From positions 1 through 5,521 of the forward strand of contig CAKPJE010000071.1 of the NCBI GenBank assembly GCA_934162555.1: a DNA stretch of 5,521 nucleotides, in the 5' to 3' direction. The position numbers and the translations under genes were made by a program. Below are positions 5,381 through 5,521 of the stretch, piece after piece. The DNA is from an uncultured Bacilli bacterium. GTDB taxonomy: Bacteria; Bacillota_I; Bacilli_A; RF39; UBA660. Below the pieces are notes generated by a model. It made no database searches. It worked only from the letters and a program-made list of their open reading frames with translations, and had not been told where the DNA came from. Positions within the stretch are counted from its first letter, which is position 1. Every line of letters begins with the position of its first letter.

Positions 5381-5521
5381 TTATAATATTCTTTTTATAA
5401 TTCTATTTGTTTCATTTTTTAAATCATCTTTTAATATATAGTCTATAAATCCATCTTTTATATAATGATTTTTTATATGTTCTTTATCATTATCTAACAT
5501 TATTATACATGGTATATTTAT
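5381..5521 (-). CDS. C-terminal end of a REC-like (receiver) domain protein (partial, 5' end outside window)
   Basis: An open frame enters from the right edge and ends at TAA (5383-5381), giving 46 residues that begin INIPCIIMLDNDKEHIKNHY and end IIKRIL. The pattern 'IP-hydrophobic strand - helix - GFIDYILK - helix' matches the last third of a response-regulator receiver domain: beta4, alpha4, beta5 with its conserved Lys (here residue 31), then alpha5. Two family hallmarks are changed: the Thr/Ser after beta4 appears as Leu, and the usual Lys-Pro is Lys-Asp, so it may be a degenerate or pseudo-receiver, possibly the tail of a hybrid histidine kinase. Only 15 nt, holding the ribosome binding site of the next gene, separates it from the membrane protein at 5365-4190, so they are likely one operon. 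Coding status is well supported by frame and spacing; the domain call is tentative. Confidence 0.55.
   Translation of the reverse strand: MNIPCIIMLDNDKEHIKNHYIKDGFIDYILKDDLKNETNRIIKRIL

Noticed and set aside
1..5521. Alternative genetic code (UGA as Trp), considered because of the extreme AT content
   Set aside because: All main genes remain open with UGA as a stop, and their tryptophans are TGG, so the standard code fits.

Overview
The window comes from a very AT-rich, low-GC Gram-positive genome (Bacillota; a Bacilli/Mollicutes-related or clostridial lineage, not resolvable further). The reasons are the A/T-ending codons, strong AGAGG/AAGGA/AGGAG ribosome binding sites 8-9 nt before each ATG, a lipoteichoic-acid-synthase-type enzyme, and an OmpR/HisKA two-component pair. 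The standard genetic code fits: tryptophans read as TGG and the visible stops are TAA or TAG. Every gene lies on the minus strand, so transcription runs from the right edge to the left.

In transcription order: (1) 5521-5381 is the last 46 codons of a gene entering from the right edge; it resembles the C-terminal part of a degenerate receiver domain. (2) 5365-4190 follows after 15 nt and encodes a 391-aa membrane protein of unknown function, with four N-terminal helices, a cytosolic insert, a fifth helix and an extracytoplasmic domain. It ends in a hairpin terminator whose loop is its own stop codon. (3) 4132-2243 is a 629-aa LtaS-family phosphoglycerol transferase with five membrane helices and an outer sulfatase-fold domain. 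(4) 2192-1512 is an OmpR-family response regulator with a well-formed promoter just upstream. (5) 1525-275 is its histidine kinase, overlapping the regulator by 14 nt. (6) 207-1 is the N-terminal 69 codons of a small thioredoxin-fold protein whose CxxC site has become SxxR.

The likely theme is the cell envelope: an LTA-type polymerase, a membrane sensor kinase with its regulator, and an outer-facing membrane protein. No mobile element, CRISPR array, tRNA or rRNA was seen. The intergenic gaps are short (15-67 nt) and carry overlapping terminator, promoter and ribosome-binding signals. The least ordinary items are the cysteine-less thioredoxin-like protein, the unclassified five-helix membrane protein next to a REC-like remnant, the AT-only palindrome over the regulator promoter, and a substitution in the LtaS-like substrate pocket. 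I see no convincing evidence for a wholly new multi-gene system.
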